A stretch of 9,974 bases of DNA from Candidatus Equihabitans merdae (lineage in GTDB: Bacteria; Bacillota; Clostridia; Lachnospirales; Lachnospiraceae): NCBI GenBank assembly GCA_018065025.1, contig JAGHUB010000033.1:1-9974 (forward strand), given 5' to 3'. Each line of letters starts with the position of its first letter. The stretch's first letter is position 1. The notes beneath the pieces are model-generated. The model did no database searches. It saw nothing but the letters and a program-made list of their open reading frames with translations, and was not told the origin of the DNA. Below are positions 1 through 8,689 of this stretch, piece by piece. A program made the translations under genes and the position numbers.

Positions 1-600
1 CTTCACAAGAATCGCTTCAATGGCGTGATCTCCACCAGCATGGGCCGTCTCTTTGATGCAGTCAGTGCCGTCCTTGGCATCTGTCGTCAGTCCACATTCG
101 AAGGTCAAGCCGCCCAGGCCCTGCAAGGGGTAGCGGAAGCGTGGCTGGCCACCCAGTCCCAAAATGATGAGACCGGGGCTGTGAAGGCGGAAATGTTGAA
201 GACAGAAAACCTGAAGGCAGACAGTTGCTTACAGATGACAGCCAAATCCGGTTCAGCCCAGGATGCCGCTTCACCATATTTCCTGCCGACGGACATCTTA
301 TTCAGAGAAATCCTTCAGAGAAAGCTGAATGGAGAAGCCGCCGGTGCCTTAGCCTATTATTTCCATCAGGCTCTGGCTGATATGACAGTTGCCTTGTGTG
401 GCCGCCTGGCAGAAGAAAACGGCATACGCAAAGTGGCATTAAGCGGCGGTGTATTTCAGAACACTCTGCTTCTTGGCCTGATGAAGGATCGCCTTACAGA
501 AAATGGTCTGGAAGTCCTTCACCATCACCTGATTCCGCCAAATGACGGCGGCTTGTCTCTTGGTCAGGCCTTGTACGGATTAGGGCAGATGGATTTGTAA
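1..600 (+). CDS. hypF: Carbamoyltransferase HypF, C-terminal part (cut by window edge)
   Basis: This is the C-terminal end of HypF, which uses carbamoyl phosphate and ATP to make the thiocarbamate on HypE that becomes the cyanide ligands of [NiFe] hydrogenase. The reading frame is open from base 1, so the 199 visible residues are a fragment and the GTG at 25 is not a real start. What identifies it is the Kae1/TsaD-like carbamoyltransferase fold: TSMGRLFDAV at about residues 12-21, GGVFQN at 149-154, and the nucleotide-binding PPNDGGLSLGQA near 179-190. The acylphosphatase, zinc-finger and YrdC-like domains expected upstream lie outside the window. The linker between the TFEGQAA segment and the DILFREIL helix seems somewhat long and Lys/Glu-rich for this family. 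No hyp or hydrogenase gene follows, so any maturation cluster must lie to the left. The family call is confident. Confidence 0.92.
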   Translation, partial: LHKNRFNGVISTSMGRLFDAVSAVLGICRQSTFEGQAAQALQGVAEAWLATQSQNDETGAVKAEMLKTENLKADSCLQMTAKSGSAQDAASPYFLPTDILFREILQRKLNGEAAGALAYYFHQALADMTVALCGRLAEENGIRKVALSGGVFQNTLLLGLMKDRLTENGLEVLHHHLIPPNDGGLSLGQALYGLGQMDL

Positions 601-639
601 ATAATCTATAAAGAATGGCAGATGGACAAGGGAATGAAA

Positions 640-668
640 TTGCTGTTCATGGGCATTCGTGGTAAGAT
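640..668 (+). promoter_or_regulatory. Probable sigma-70 type promoter for secA
   Basis: A TTGCTG -35-like box at 640-645 and a TAAGAT -10-like box at 663-668 are separated by exactly 17 bases. Transcription would start near 675, leaving a leader of about 50 bases before the secA start at 726. No terminator hairpin is visible between hypF and secA, so readthrough from hypF is also possible. Both hexamers are imperfect, so the call is moderate. Confidence 0.4.
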
Positions 669-725
669 ACCAATGTGTGTGCATATGGCAGACACTTGAG
701 AGATATTAATGAAAAGAGGAAACCA

Positions 726-3311
<2,586 letters not shown>

Positions 3312-3328
3312 GCCAAACTGGATTTGGC
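3312..3328 (+). other. Small hairpin directly after the secA stop codon
   Basis: GCCAAA (3312-3317) and TTTGGC (3323-3328) are perfect inverted repeats around a five-base loop, starting one base after the secA stop codon. There is no T-tract after it, so it is not a convincing intrinsic terminator. It could stabilise the secA mRNA 3' end or act as a weak attenuator before the flavodoxin gene. The role is inference. Confidence 0.35.
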
Positions 3329-3340
3329 AAATGTCAGATC

Positions 3341-3369
3341 TGATATTCATCAGGTTTGATACTCATCAG
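3341..3369 (+). repeat. Tandem 13-bp near-identical direct repeat upstream of the flavodoxin gene
   Basis: TGATATTCATCAG (3341-3353) and TGATACTCATCAG (3357-3369) match at 12 of 13 positions with a 16-base period. Each unit contains an inverted core (TGAT...ATCA), and the first extends to CTGAT-ATTC-ATCAG (3340-3353). An extended -10-like TGCTATATA follows at 3379-3387, but a start from it would fall almost on the ribosome binding site. Two spaced copies of a semi-palindromic unit next to a gene start resemble an operator, which is inference only. Confidence 0.45.
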
Positions 3370-3403
3370 AGGGAACGATGCTATATATAGAAAGAGGTCA
3401 TAA

Positions 3404-3913
3404 ATGAAAGTTCTCATCGCTTACGCCAGTAAGACCGGCAGCACCAGAAAAGCCGCAGAAGAGTTGGCTAAGTATTTCAAGCGTGTAGACTTGGTAGATC
3501 TGGCTAAAGAGATGCCGGACCCATCTAAATACACTGCTGTTGTGGTAGGTTCTCCTATTCACGCCGGCAAGATTCTGAAGCCGGTTCGCACCTTTTTGGA
3601 AAATAATGAGAAGGTGCTGGCAGAAAACCGCACCGGTTACTTCATCTGTAACATGATGCTGGATCAGACACCCATGATGCTGAAGAATAACTTCCCCTCA
3701 TCCATTAGCCGCACTGCTGTAGCTATGGATTCCTTCGGCGGCGAGATGAAGATGGAGAATGCCAAGGGCTTTGAGAAGTTCTTCATCAAGATGTTTACCA
3801 ACGTCATGAACCGCAAGGGCAGCAACATAGTAGAACCCGTCATCCAGACTGACCGCATCAAAGTATTTGCTGAGCAGATGCAGGAAGCCCTGGAGCTGGC
3901 TGAGGAAGACTGA
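3404..3913 (+). CDS. Flavodoxin-like FMN protein (HemG-like Flavodoxin_5 type)
   Basis: This 169-residue cytoplasmic protein has the single-domain flavodoxin fold. The FMN phosphate loop is visible as SKTGSTRKAAE at residues 9-19, after strand MKVLIAYA. A second flavin-side segment is VVVGSPIHAGK (46-56), and a late FGGEM motif lies near 111-115. The GSPIHAGK and FGGEM pattern resembles the Flavodoxin_5 group, which includes menaquinone-dependent protoporphyrinogen oxidase HemG, more than classical electron-shuttling flavodoxins. Many clostridial members have no proven link to haem synthesis, and no haem gene lies here, so the substrate is unknown. The start is well placed, with AGAGGT at 3393-3398 and a five-base gap. 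It lies 92 bases after secA on the same strand and ends before a strong terminator, so it may be co-transcribed with secA or have its own promoter near the direct repeats. Confidence 0.85.
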   Translation: MKVLIAYASKTGSTRKAAEELAKYFKRVDLVDLAKEMPDPSKYTAVVVGSPIHAGKILKPVRTFLENNEKVLAENRTGYFICNMMLDQTPMMLKNNFPSSISRTAVAMDSFGGEMKMENAKGFEKFFIKMFTNVMNRKGSNIVEPVIQTDRIKVFAEQMQEALELAEED

Positions 3914-3946
3914 ATCTTCGGATCAATTCAATCTAGTACAAATATT

Positions 3947-3977
3947 AAAGGAGACACCAAGTGGGGTGTCTCCTTTT
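3947..3977 (+). terminator. Strong intrinsic terminator between convergent genes
   Basis: AAAGGAGACACC (3947-3958) pairs perfectly with GGTGTCTCCTTT (3965-3976), giving a 12-bp stem around a six-base loop followed by a T-tract and GGTTT. It lies 33 bases after the flavodoxin stop codon. On the minus strand the same stem is followed by TTTAATATTT, so it could also end transcription of the convergent S1-domain gene, whose stop is about 80 bases away. No better minus-strand terminator is visible in 3978-4055. Confidence 0.9.
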
Positions 3978-4055
3978 GGTTTAGAGTATTAAATTAAAAT
4001 CGCTCCCAGTAGCTGAACCTCGGTCAGGTGCTCGTTTGCTGTTCGCTTTTATTAT

Positions 4056-4961
4056 TTACAGCTTCAGGCCTGCCAGTAATGAACCTAATGAAGTGGCTAG
4101 ATTCTCAGCTTCCGGAATCTCTACAGTCTCTTCAGTGACGGCTTCAGCTTCACGGTCTTCGGCATCCTTGATGGACAGAGAAATCTTGCCATCCTTAACA
4201 GCAATAACCTTAACTTTAACTTTATCGCCGGTGGCCAGAGCTTCCTTGGGATGCTTCAGACGCTTTGTTGAGGTGATCTGAGAGATGTGTACCAGGCCGC
4301 TTAAGCCATTGCCGATGGAGACGAAAGCGCCATAGGGCTGCAGTGTCTCAACAGTACCTTCTGTGATCAGACCAACCTGCAGGTTAGAAACCATCTGAGA
4401 TTTCTTTTCTTCGATGCGGTCACGGAGGACGTCACGGGCACTGGCTACCAGACGTTCATTTTCCGGATCAACAGTGATCATGCGGACAGAGATGGTCTGG
4501 CCAACCCATTCATCCGTATTTTCTACAAAATCAAGGGCCAGTTTGGAAGCCGGCACGAAGATGCGGCTGCCGTCGATATAACCGATAACACCGGCTTTAA
4601 CAGCTTCGGTGATCTTCATATCAACAACGGTCTTGTTGTCCATCATTTCTCCGAAACGATCCCAGGAAGTAGCATTGTCAGCTCTCTTCTTGGACAGGAG
4701 CAGATTGCCGCGGCCGTCATCCATAGAAATAACTTCAGCCTGGAAAGTATCGCCGATCTGTACGTCACTTTTAATGGAAAATGAAGGATCGCCGCTGAGT
4801 TCATCGGAGCGAATGATACCGGCACAGTTGTACTGCAGATCAACAGTTACCTCTGTATCAGAAATGCCTACTACCTGACAGTCAACAATATCCCCGCGAC
4901 GGATGTCGCGAAATGATGCATCCAGCATATCCAGGTAATCGTCCATTGATTCCATGCTCAT
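4056..4961 (-). CDS. S1 RNA-binding domain protein (ribosomal protein S1-like, three repeats)
   Basis: This 301-residue protein is built from three S1-type OB-fold repeats. The first spans roughly residues 21-92 (GDIVDCQVVGI to GNLLLSKK). The second, divergent one spans about 109-175 (VVDMKITEAVKAGVIGYI, FVPASKLAL). The third spans about 197-266 and is canonical (GTVETLQPYGAFVSIGNGLSGLVHISQI, ISLSIKD). An acidic linker (267-288) leads to a conserved-looking hydrophobic end, SLGSLLAGLKL. Such short S1 homologues are common in Clostridia and are usually annotated as ribosomal protein S1. They lack the six repeats of the E. coli protein, so a role in mRNA binding or initiation is probable but not proven. 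The start at 4961 has AAAGGA (4969-4974) seven bases upstream; an in-frame ATG two codons later is also possible. It stands alone, convergent with the flavodoxin gene and divergent from the transporter pair. Confidence 0.88.
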   Translation of the reverse strand: MSMESMDDYLDMLDASFRDIRRGDIVDCQVVGISDTEVTVDLQYNCAGIIRSDELSGDPSFSIKSDVQIGDTFQAEVISMDDGRGNLLLSKKRADNATSWDRFGEMMDNKTVVDMKITEAVKAGVIGYIDGSRIFVPASKLALDFVENTDEWVGQTISVRMITVDPENERLVASARDVLRDRIEEKKSQMVSNLQVGLITEGTVETLQPYGAFVSIGNGLSGLVHISQITSTKRLKHPKEALATGDKVKVKVIAVKDGKISLSIKDAEDREAEAVTEETVEIPEAENLATSLGSLLAGLKL

Positions 4962-5025
4962 AAATAAGTCCTTTCCGGCAGAACAAAAATCTTAAAATAA
5001 TGTGTATTAATAACGTTGCTGCCTC

Positions 5026-5035
5026 ATCAATTGAT
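5026..5035. promoter_or_regulatory. 10-bp perfect palindrome in the divergent intergenic region
   Basis: ATCAATTGAT is a perfect palindrome lying at the predicted transcription start of the minus-strand S1-domain gene. The position would suit a repressor site, but a single short AT-rich palindrome can arise by chance, so this is only a candidate. Confidence 0.25.
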
Positions 5036-5064
5036 ATTATGCTGACAGTGTAGCACAAAATTAA
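5036..5064 (-). promoter_or_regulatory. Candidate promoter for the S1-domain protein gene
   Basis: Read on the minus strand, TTAATT (5064-5059) and CATAAT (5041-5036) are spaced by 17 bases. The -10 box matches consensus at five of six positions; the -35 box is weak. Transcription would start near 5029, leaving about 68 bases of leader. Other AT-rich -10-like sequences lie nearby, so the exact position is uncertain. Confidence 0.35.
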
Positions 5065-5080
5065 GGACATGGGTAATCTA

Positions 5081-5110
5081 TTGGAGAAAACGGCTCTTTT
5101 GTGATAGAAT
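5081..5110 (+). promoter_or_regulatory. Probable promoter for the transporter/xpaC/telA/valS unit
   Basis: TTGGAG (5081-5086) and TAGAAT (5105-5110) are 18 bases apart, and the -10 box is preceded by TGA, making an extended -10 (TGATAGAAT). The start would be near 5117, about 45 bases before the first gene. A GTGCGCAC palindrome (5123-5130) lies just downstream and could be an operator, though it is short. This is the only good promoter candidate I see ahead of the plus-strand run that continues to the window edge. Confidence 0.5.
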
Positions 5111-5162
5111 AGGATAGAGTGTGTGCGCACTTCTATTCATTACGTTTTTTTGAGAGGAACAG

Positions 5163-5564
5163 ATGAATTCAGAAATTGATAACAAGGAGAACATGACGAC
5201 AGAAAAGTCTCCTGTTAAGAAAAAAATCACCGTTTTATCCCTCTTGCTTATCCAGTCAGGGGTGGTGGTCTATACCATGTCCGGCATCTGCTCTAAGATG
5301 ACATCACGCTTTCCGTTCATGTCATTTGGATGGATCTTGTGGCTCTTCCTGGAGGTCTTCGCATTAGGCTTCTACGCCATTTTCTGGCAGCAGATCATTA
5401 AGCGAGTGGATCTTTCCATCGCCTATGCCAACAGAGCATTTGCTATCTTCTGGTCCATGCTTTGGGCCGTACTTATTTTCGGAGAAAGGGTGACCCTTCA
5501 GAATATCCTGGGTGTTATCGTGATATTCGCAGGGATCATGCTGGTAAATCAGGATGTTCGCTAA
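5163..5564 (+). CDS. SMR/EamA-type small membrane transporter, subunit 1
   Basis: This 133-residue protein has a charged N-terminal tail (about 20 residues) and four predicted membrane helices near 22-44, 52-76, 84-106 and 111-128. The last helices carry an EamA/SMR-like signature, FGERVTLQNILGVIVIFAGI. The first helix (LSLLLIQSGVVVYTMSG) lacks the membrane-embedded glutamate that couples protons in EmrE, so it resembles paired half-transporters such as ArnE/ArnF more than classical drug/proton antiporters. Its substrate cannot be inferred. Two starts are plausible: 5163 with GAGAGGA (5152-5158), and an in-frame ATG at 5193 with AAGGAG (5184-5189) only three bases upstream, which would give 123 residues and remove part of the polar tail. 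Its stop codon overlaps the next gene by 11 bases, which suggests translational coupling and a heterodimer. Confidence 0.75.
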   Translation: MNSEIDNKENMTTEKSPVKKKITVLSLLLIQSGVVVYTMSGICSKMTSRFPFMSFGWILWLFLEVFALGFYAIFWQQIIKRVDLSIAYANRAFAIFWSMLWAVLIFGERVTLQNILGVIVIFAGIMLVNQDVR

Positions 5565-5898
5565 TCCATGGATCTGGGGCATCGCGCTGTCGGCGACTAT
5601 AGCCTCATTTGCACAGATACTTCTTAAGAAGAGTGCCATGGAAGAGCACAAGGGCGTCTTCGGAGAATATCTCAACTGGAAAGTTATTCTTGGTTACGGC
5701 ATCATGTTCGGCACCATGTTCTTCAATATCTTCATCTTTTCAAAGGGTGTAGATTATAAGAACAGTCCCGTCATGGAATCCATCGCCAACATCTGGATCA
5801 TGCTGCTGAGTTTTGCCTTCTTCAGAGAACCTATTACCAAGAAAAAGGTTCTGGGCAATCTGCTCATTATCTGCGGTATCATCATTTTTTACTTGTAA
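5554..5898 (+). CDS. SMR/EamA-type small membrane transporter, subunit 2
   Basis: This 114-residue protein has four predicted membrane helices at about 6-25, 42-62, 72-90 and 95-113, and is nearly all membrane. It shares with its upstream neighbour the pattern of a third helix followed by FxREP/FGER-T and a glycine-rich last helix (FFREPITKKKVLGNLLIICGII), so the two look like paralogous halves. It also lacks an acidic residue in helix 1. The start at 5554 lies inside the previous gene in another frame with only a weak AGG in front of it, as expected for coupled translation. The next gene begins 29 bases later. An undecaprenyl-phosphate-sugar flippase, lipid exporter or small-molecule exporter are all possible; no neighbour settles it. 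Confidence 0.72.
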   Translation: MFANPWIWGIALSATIASFAQILLKKSAMEEHKGVFGEYLNWKVILGYGIMFGTMFFNIFIFSKGVDYKNSPVMESIANIWIMLLSFAFFREPITKKKVLGNLLIICGIIIFYL

Positions 5899-5903
5899 AC
5901 AAG

Positions 5904-5917
5904 CCGATTTGAATCGG
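5904..5917 (+). promoter_or_regulatory. Palindrome overlapping the xpaC ribosome binding site
   Basis: CCGATTTGAATCGG is an inverted repeat able to form a five-base stem with a TTGA loop. Its 3' arm overlaps the first bases of the CGGAGG ribosome binding site (5915-5920) of the next gene. Formed in mRNA, it could partly hide that site and tune xpaC translation relative to the transporter genes. The structure is short and its effect is inference. Confidence 0.35.
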
Positions 5918-5927
5918 AGGACATTCC

Positions 5928-7409
5928 ATGATAGATGAATTATTTGATGGCATCGAGCAGGCTGTAGATGTGGTGGATCAGGCTATCTTCAGCAATGATT
6001 TCTCCTCCATGAGCCGTGATATCGGTGACATTTTTAAAGAACAGGCTAAGCGTCGGGAACTGGAAGCACAGGAGCGTGCCAGAATCAGAGCCGAGGAAAT
6101 GAAAGCCAAGCAGCCCGGTTGGGCTACAGGCAAGCCTCCCAAACAGGGCAATATCAGTGAGGATGCTCCGGGATGGACCCGCAGTACAGGCAAGAAGACA
6201 TACAAGGATTCTCCTTACTGGGCCAATAATCAGGCAGGAAATGTCGGCAGCAAAGTCGATCCTCATCAGGCTGTACAGCAACAGTACACCTATCACAGAG
6301 AAAAGCCTATCACCTATAGTACCAATGATCAGGCAAGACATATCAAAGAGCGTTTTGCTCAGGCTATGAAGAAAGATAAGGCCCCCGTTTTTATCCGTTC
6401 CAACAAGGTTGGCGGCGGCAACGGCATGCTGATCGTGGGTCTGGCAGGCCTTCTGGTCTTTGGTGCAGCCGGGGCGGTTGCCTGGGCAGATGGTTTTATC
6501 CTTTCCAGAATTCTGGGAGCCGGTTTGCTGGCTATTGGTGTGTTGTTTGGAGGTCTTGGCATTTCAGGTTTCTTCCAGAGAGCCAAGAAGAAACATCTGG
6601 AAGCATATGCAGCACTTCTTAAAGAGAAAAAGTATGCACCGGTTCAGCAGCTTGCAGAGGCCGCCGGTATTTCTGAGAAGAAGGCTGTCAAGGAATTAAA
6701 AGAACTGGCCAAGAGCGGTGTATTCCCTCAGGGGCATTTCGACAAGGCTGAGAAGACCTTCATGATCACTGACGAGATGTACAATGAGTACAAGGAAGTC
6801 CAGCGCAAAGCAGAAGAGCTCAAAGCCGTAGAAGAAGCAGAGGATGCCGAGTACGCCGGTTACAAACCCAAGGTTAAAGCCATTCTTAAGAAGGGCAAAG
6901 CCTATGGTGATTTCATTCGCGAAGCCAACGACGATATCGCTGATCCTTATGTCACAGACAAGCTGACCCGCATGGAGCAGATCGTTAAACGTATCTTCGA
7001 AGCAGTGGCTGAGAAACCGGAGCGAGCCGACAAACTCAATATGCTGATGGATTACTACATGCCCACTACTCAGAAACTGATCAGTGCTTACCGCGATATG
7101 ATCCGGGAACCCATCCAGGGCGAATCTCTTGTTCAGGCTGAGAAGGAGATCGAAGAATCTCTGGATACCTTTAATGAAGGTTTCGAAGGCATTCTGGACA
7201 GCTTCTTTGAAGATGAAGCTATGGACCTGTCCACAGATATTTCTGTTATGAAGACTGTCATGAGACAGCAGGGCCTCACCGAAGGTGAACTGAAGGCTGA
7301 GGAAGCTGCTAGCGGTGAGTGGGAAAATGGTCCTACACTTGATGAACTGAAAGCTCAGATCGATGAACAGGCCATGGCTATGGCTACAGAAGAGATCAGA
7401 CTTAAATAA
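5928..7409 (+). CDS. XpaC-like membrane protein with winged-helix-like segment
   Basis: This 493-residue protein resembles the XpaC family, named for a 5-bromo-4-chloroindolyl phosphate hydrolysis phenotype whose biochemical basis is unclear. Residues 1-60 are helical and charged. Residues 61-110 are polar and probably disordered, with two PGW...TGK units (63-69 and 81-89). Two Gly/Ala-rich membrane helices follow at about 166-186 and 190-215. Basic residues on both outer flanks predict that both ends face the cytoplasm. Residues 224-282 look like a small winged helix (YAPVQQLAEAAGISEKKAVKELKELAKSG is helix-turn-helix-like). A charged coiled segment (283-305) leads to the XpaC-like region (about 312-450, with DYYMPTTQKLISAY) and an acidic tail. 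The start has CGGAGG (5915-5920) at seven-base spacing. It lies 42 bases before a telA-family gene, the same order as xpaC-yaaN in Bacillus subtilis, which supports the family call. It is longer than the roughly 200-residue B. subtilis protein. Confidence 0.72.
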   Translation: MIDELFDGIEQAVDVVDQAIFSNDFSSMSRDIGDIFKEQAKRRELEAQERARIRAEEMKAKQPGWATGKPPKQGNISEDAPGWTRSTGKKTYKDSPYWANNQAGNVGSKVDPHQAVQQQYTYHREKPITYSTNDQARHIKERFAQAMKKDKAPVFIRSNKVGGGNGMLIVGLAGLLVFGAAGAVAWADGFILSRILGAGLLAIGVLFGGLGISGFFQRAKKKHLEAYAALLKEKKYAPVQQLAEAAGISEKKAVKELKELAKSGVFPQGHFDKAEKTFMITDEMYNEYKEVQRKAEELKAVEEAEDAEYAGYKPKVKAILKKGKAYGDFIREANDDIADPYVTDKLTRMEQIVKRIFEAVAEKPERADKLNMLMDYYMPTTQKLISAYRDMIREPIQGESLVQAEKEIEESLDTFNEGFEGILDSFFEDEAMDLSTDISVMKTVMRQQGLTEGELKAEEAASGEWENGPTLDELKAQIDEQAMAMATEEIRLK

Positions 7410-7451
7410 AAGAATAATACAAATCTTTAAAAATAATACGGAGGCAAGACT

Positions 7452-8660
7452 ATGGGTAACGAAATGTTCGATAGCGCAGCAGCTCAGGAAGCTATGAACA
7501 GTGATCTGATGGGCGGCGCAGCCGCTATGGCCGAAGCACCGGCCCCCTCTTTATCATTTGGTGCAGCACCGGAACCGGAAGCTGTTCAGGTGGCAGAGCC
7601 GGAGAAACCCAAGGCAGCTGTTATCGACGACAGCATGCTGACAGAAGCTGAGAAGAAACAGGTTATTGATTTTTCCAAGCAGATCAACCTTGGCGATACC
7701 AATGCTATCCTGCAGTACGGCGCCGGCACACAGCAGAAGATGTCCGCATTTTCTGATTCAGCACTGGCCAGTGTTAAGACTAAGGAACTTGGCGAAGTCG
7801 GTGATATGCTTACAAATGTCGTCAGCACACTGAAAGATTTCGATCCCAATGCTAAAGAAGAGAAGGGTCTCTTCGGTGTCTTCAAAAAAGGCGGCCGCAA
7901 GATCGATGATCTTAAAGTTAAATATGATGAAGCAGCCAAGAACGTAGATCGTGTTGTGGAGGCTCTTCAGAAACATCAGATCACTCTGATGAAAGACGTA
8001 GCTATGCTGGATAAAATGTATGCCAGCAACCTGACTTACTATAAAGAACTGACCATGTACATCCTGGCCGGTAAGCGTCGCCTGGAAGACTTCCGTGTCA
8101 ACGAACTGGCACAGGCCAAGGCCAAAGCAGAACAGTCCGGTCTGGCTGAGGATGCTCAGTATGCCAGAGACCTGGAAGAACAGGCTCTTCGTTTTGAGAA
8201 GAAGCTTCATGACCTGGAACTGACCAGAATGGTCTCCATTCAGACAGCTCCCCAGATCCGCATGATCCAGAGCAATGATACAACCATGGTAGAAAAGATT
8301 CAGTCTACACTGGTCAACACCATTCCTCTGTGGAAGAATCAGATGGTTCTGGCTATGGGTATCGAGAATTCCACCAGAGCTGCTGAGGCTGAAAATGCTG
8401 TTACAGAGATGACCAACGAACTGCTTAACCGCAACGCTGAGACTCTGAAGCAGGCCACTATCGCCACAGCTCAGGCTTCCGAACGCGGTGTCGTCGATAT
8501 GGAAACTCTCAAACACACCAACGAAACACTTATTGCTACTTTGGATGAAGTGGCCAAGATTCAGACTGAAGGCCGTGAAAAACGTGCTGCCGCCGAAGTT
8601 GAACTTCGTCGTCTTGAAGATGAACTTAAAGATAAACTGCTGACTATGCAGAAATCATAA
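7452..8660 (+). CDS. TelA/KlaA/YaaN-family toxic anion resistance protein
   Basis: This 402-residue protein belongs to the TelA family, linked to tellurite resistance on plasmids and to tolerance of envelope-active antimicrobials in some Firmicutes; the molecular activity is unknown. Residues 1-56 are Ala/Pro-rich and low in complexity. The rest is almost entirely charged helix, including the family-typical [23 protein letters not shown] (138-160), the [20 protein letters not shown] stretch (193-212), [13 protein letters not shown] (263-275), [10 protein letters not shown] (291-300), and a C-terminal coiled coil rich in Glu, Lys and Arg (about 365-398). There is no signal peptide or membrane helix, so it is presumably cytoplasmic and may dock on its membrane partner, the XpaC-like protein encoded just upstream. 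The start is fixed by CGGAGG at 7439-7444 with seven-base spacing. valS begins 29 bases after it. Confidence 0.9.
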   Translation: MGNEMFDSAAAQEAMNSDLMGGAAAMAEAPAPSLSFGAAPEPEAVQVAEPEKPKAAVIDDSMLTEAEKKQVIDFSKQINLGDTNAILQYGAGTQQKMSAFSDSALASVKTKELGEVGDMLTNVVSTLKDFDPNAKEEKGLFGVFKKGGRKIDDLKVKYDEAAKNVDRVVEALQKHQITLMKDVAMLDKMYASNLTYYKELTMYILAGKRRLEDFRVNELAQAKAKAEQSGLAEDAQYARDLEEQALRFEKKLHDLELTRMVSIQTAPQIRMIQSNDTTMVEKIQSTLVNTIPLWKNQMVLAMGIENSTRAAEAENAVTEMTNELLNRNAETLKQATIATAQASERGVVDMETLKHTNETLIATLDEVAKIQTEGREKRAAAEVELRRLEDELKDKLLTMQKS

Positions 8661-8689
8661 GAAACCATATTAAGAAGGAACAAGGTATC

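Noticed and set aside
634..699. Possible 21-residue leader peptide ([13 protein letters not shown]...) before secA, reminiscent of secretion-monitoring leaders
   Set aside because: Its AAGGG is almost touching the ATG, it has no clear arrest motif or hydrophobic signal segment, and the better-supported promoter at 640-668 would start transcription after it begins.
675..725. Upstream in-frame ATG that would extend SecA by 17 residues
   Set aside because: The extension does not resemble a SecA N-terminus, has no ribosome binding site, and coincides with the predicted transcription start. The ATG at 726 has a well-spaced AGAGGA and begins with the typical [10 protein letters not shown].
5123..5151. 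GTGCGCAC palindrome followed by a T-tract (5145-5151), resembling a terminator or attenuator
   Set aside because: The palindrome has no loop and is separated from the T-tract by 14 bases, so it cannot form a proper intrinsic terminator. It is at best a weak operator candidate.
7413..7440. AATAATAC repeated twice (7413-7420 and 7433-7440) between xpaC and telA
   Set aside because: Eight-base AT-rich repeats in a 42-base AT-rich gap are expected by chance, and no dyad or promoter structure accompanies them.
7452..8660. Reading TelA as a secreted type VII toxin of the same name
   Set aside because: The protein has no LXG or toxin domain and no adjacent immunity or secretion genes. Its helical motifs match the toxic-anion resistance/YaaN family, so the shared name is coincidental.
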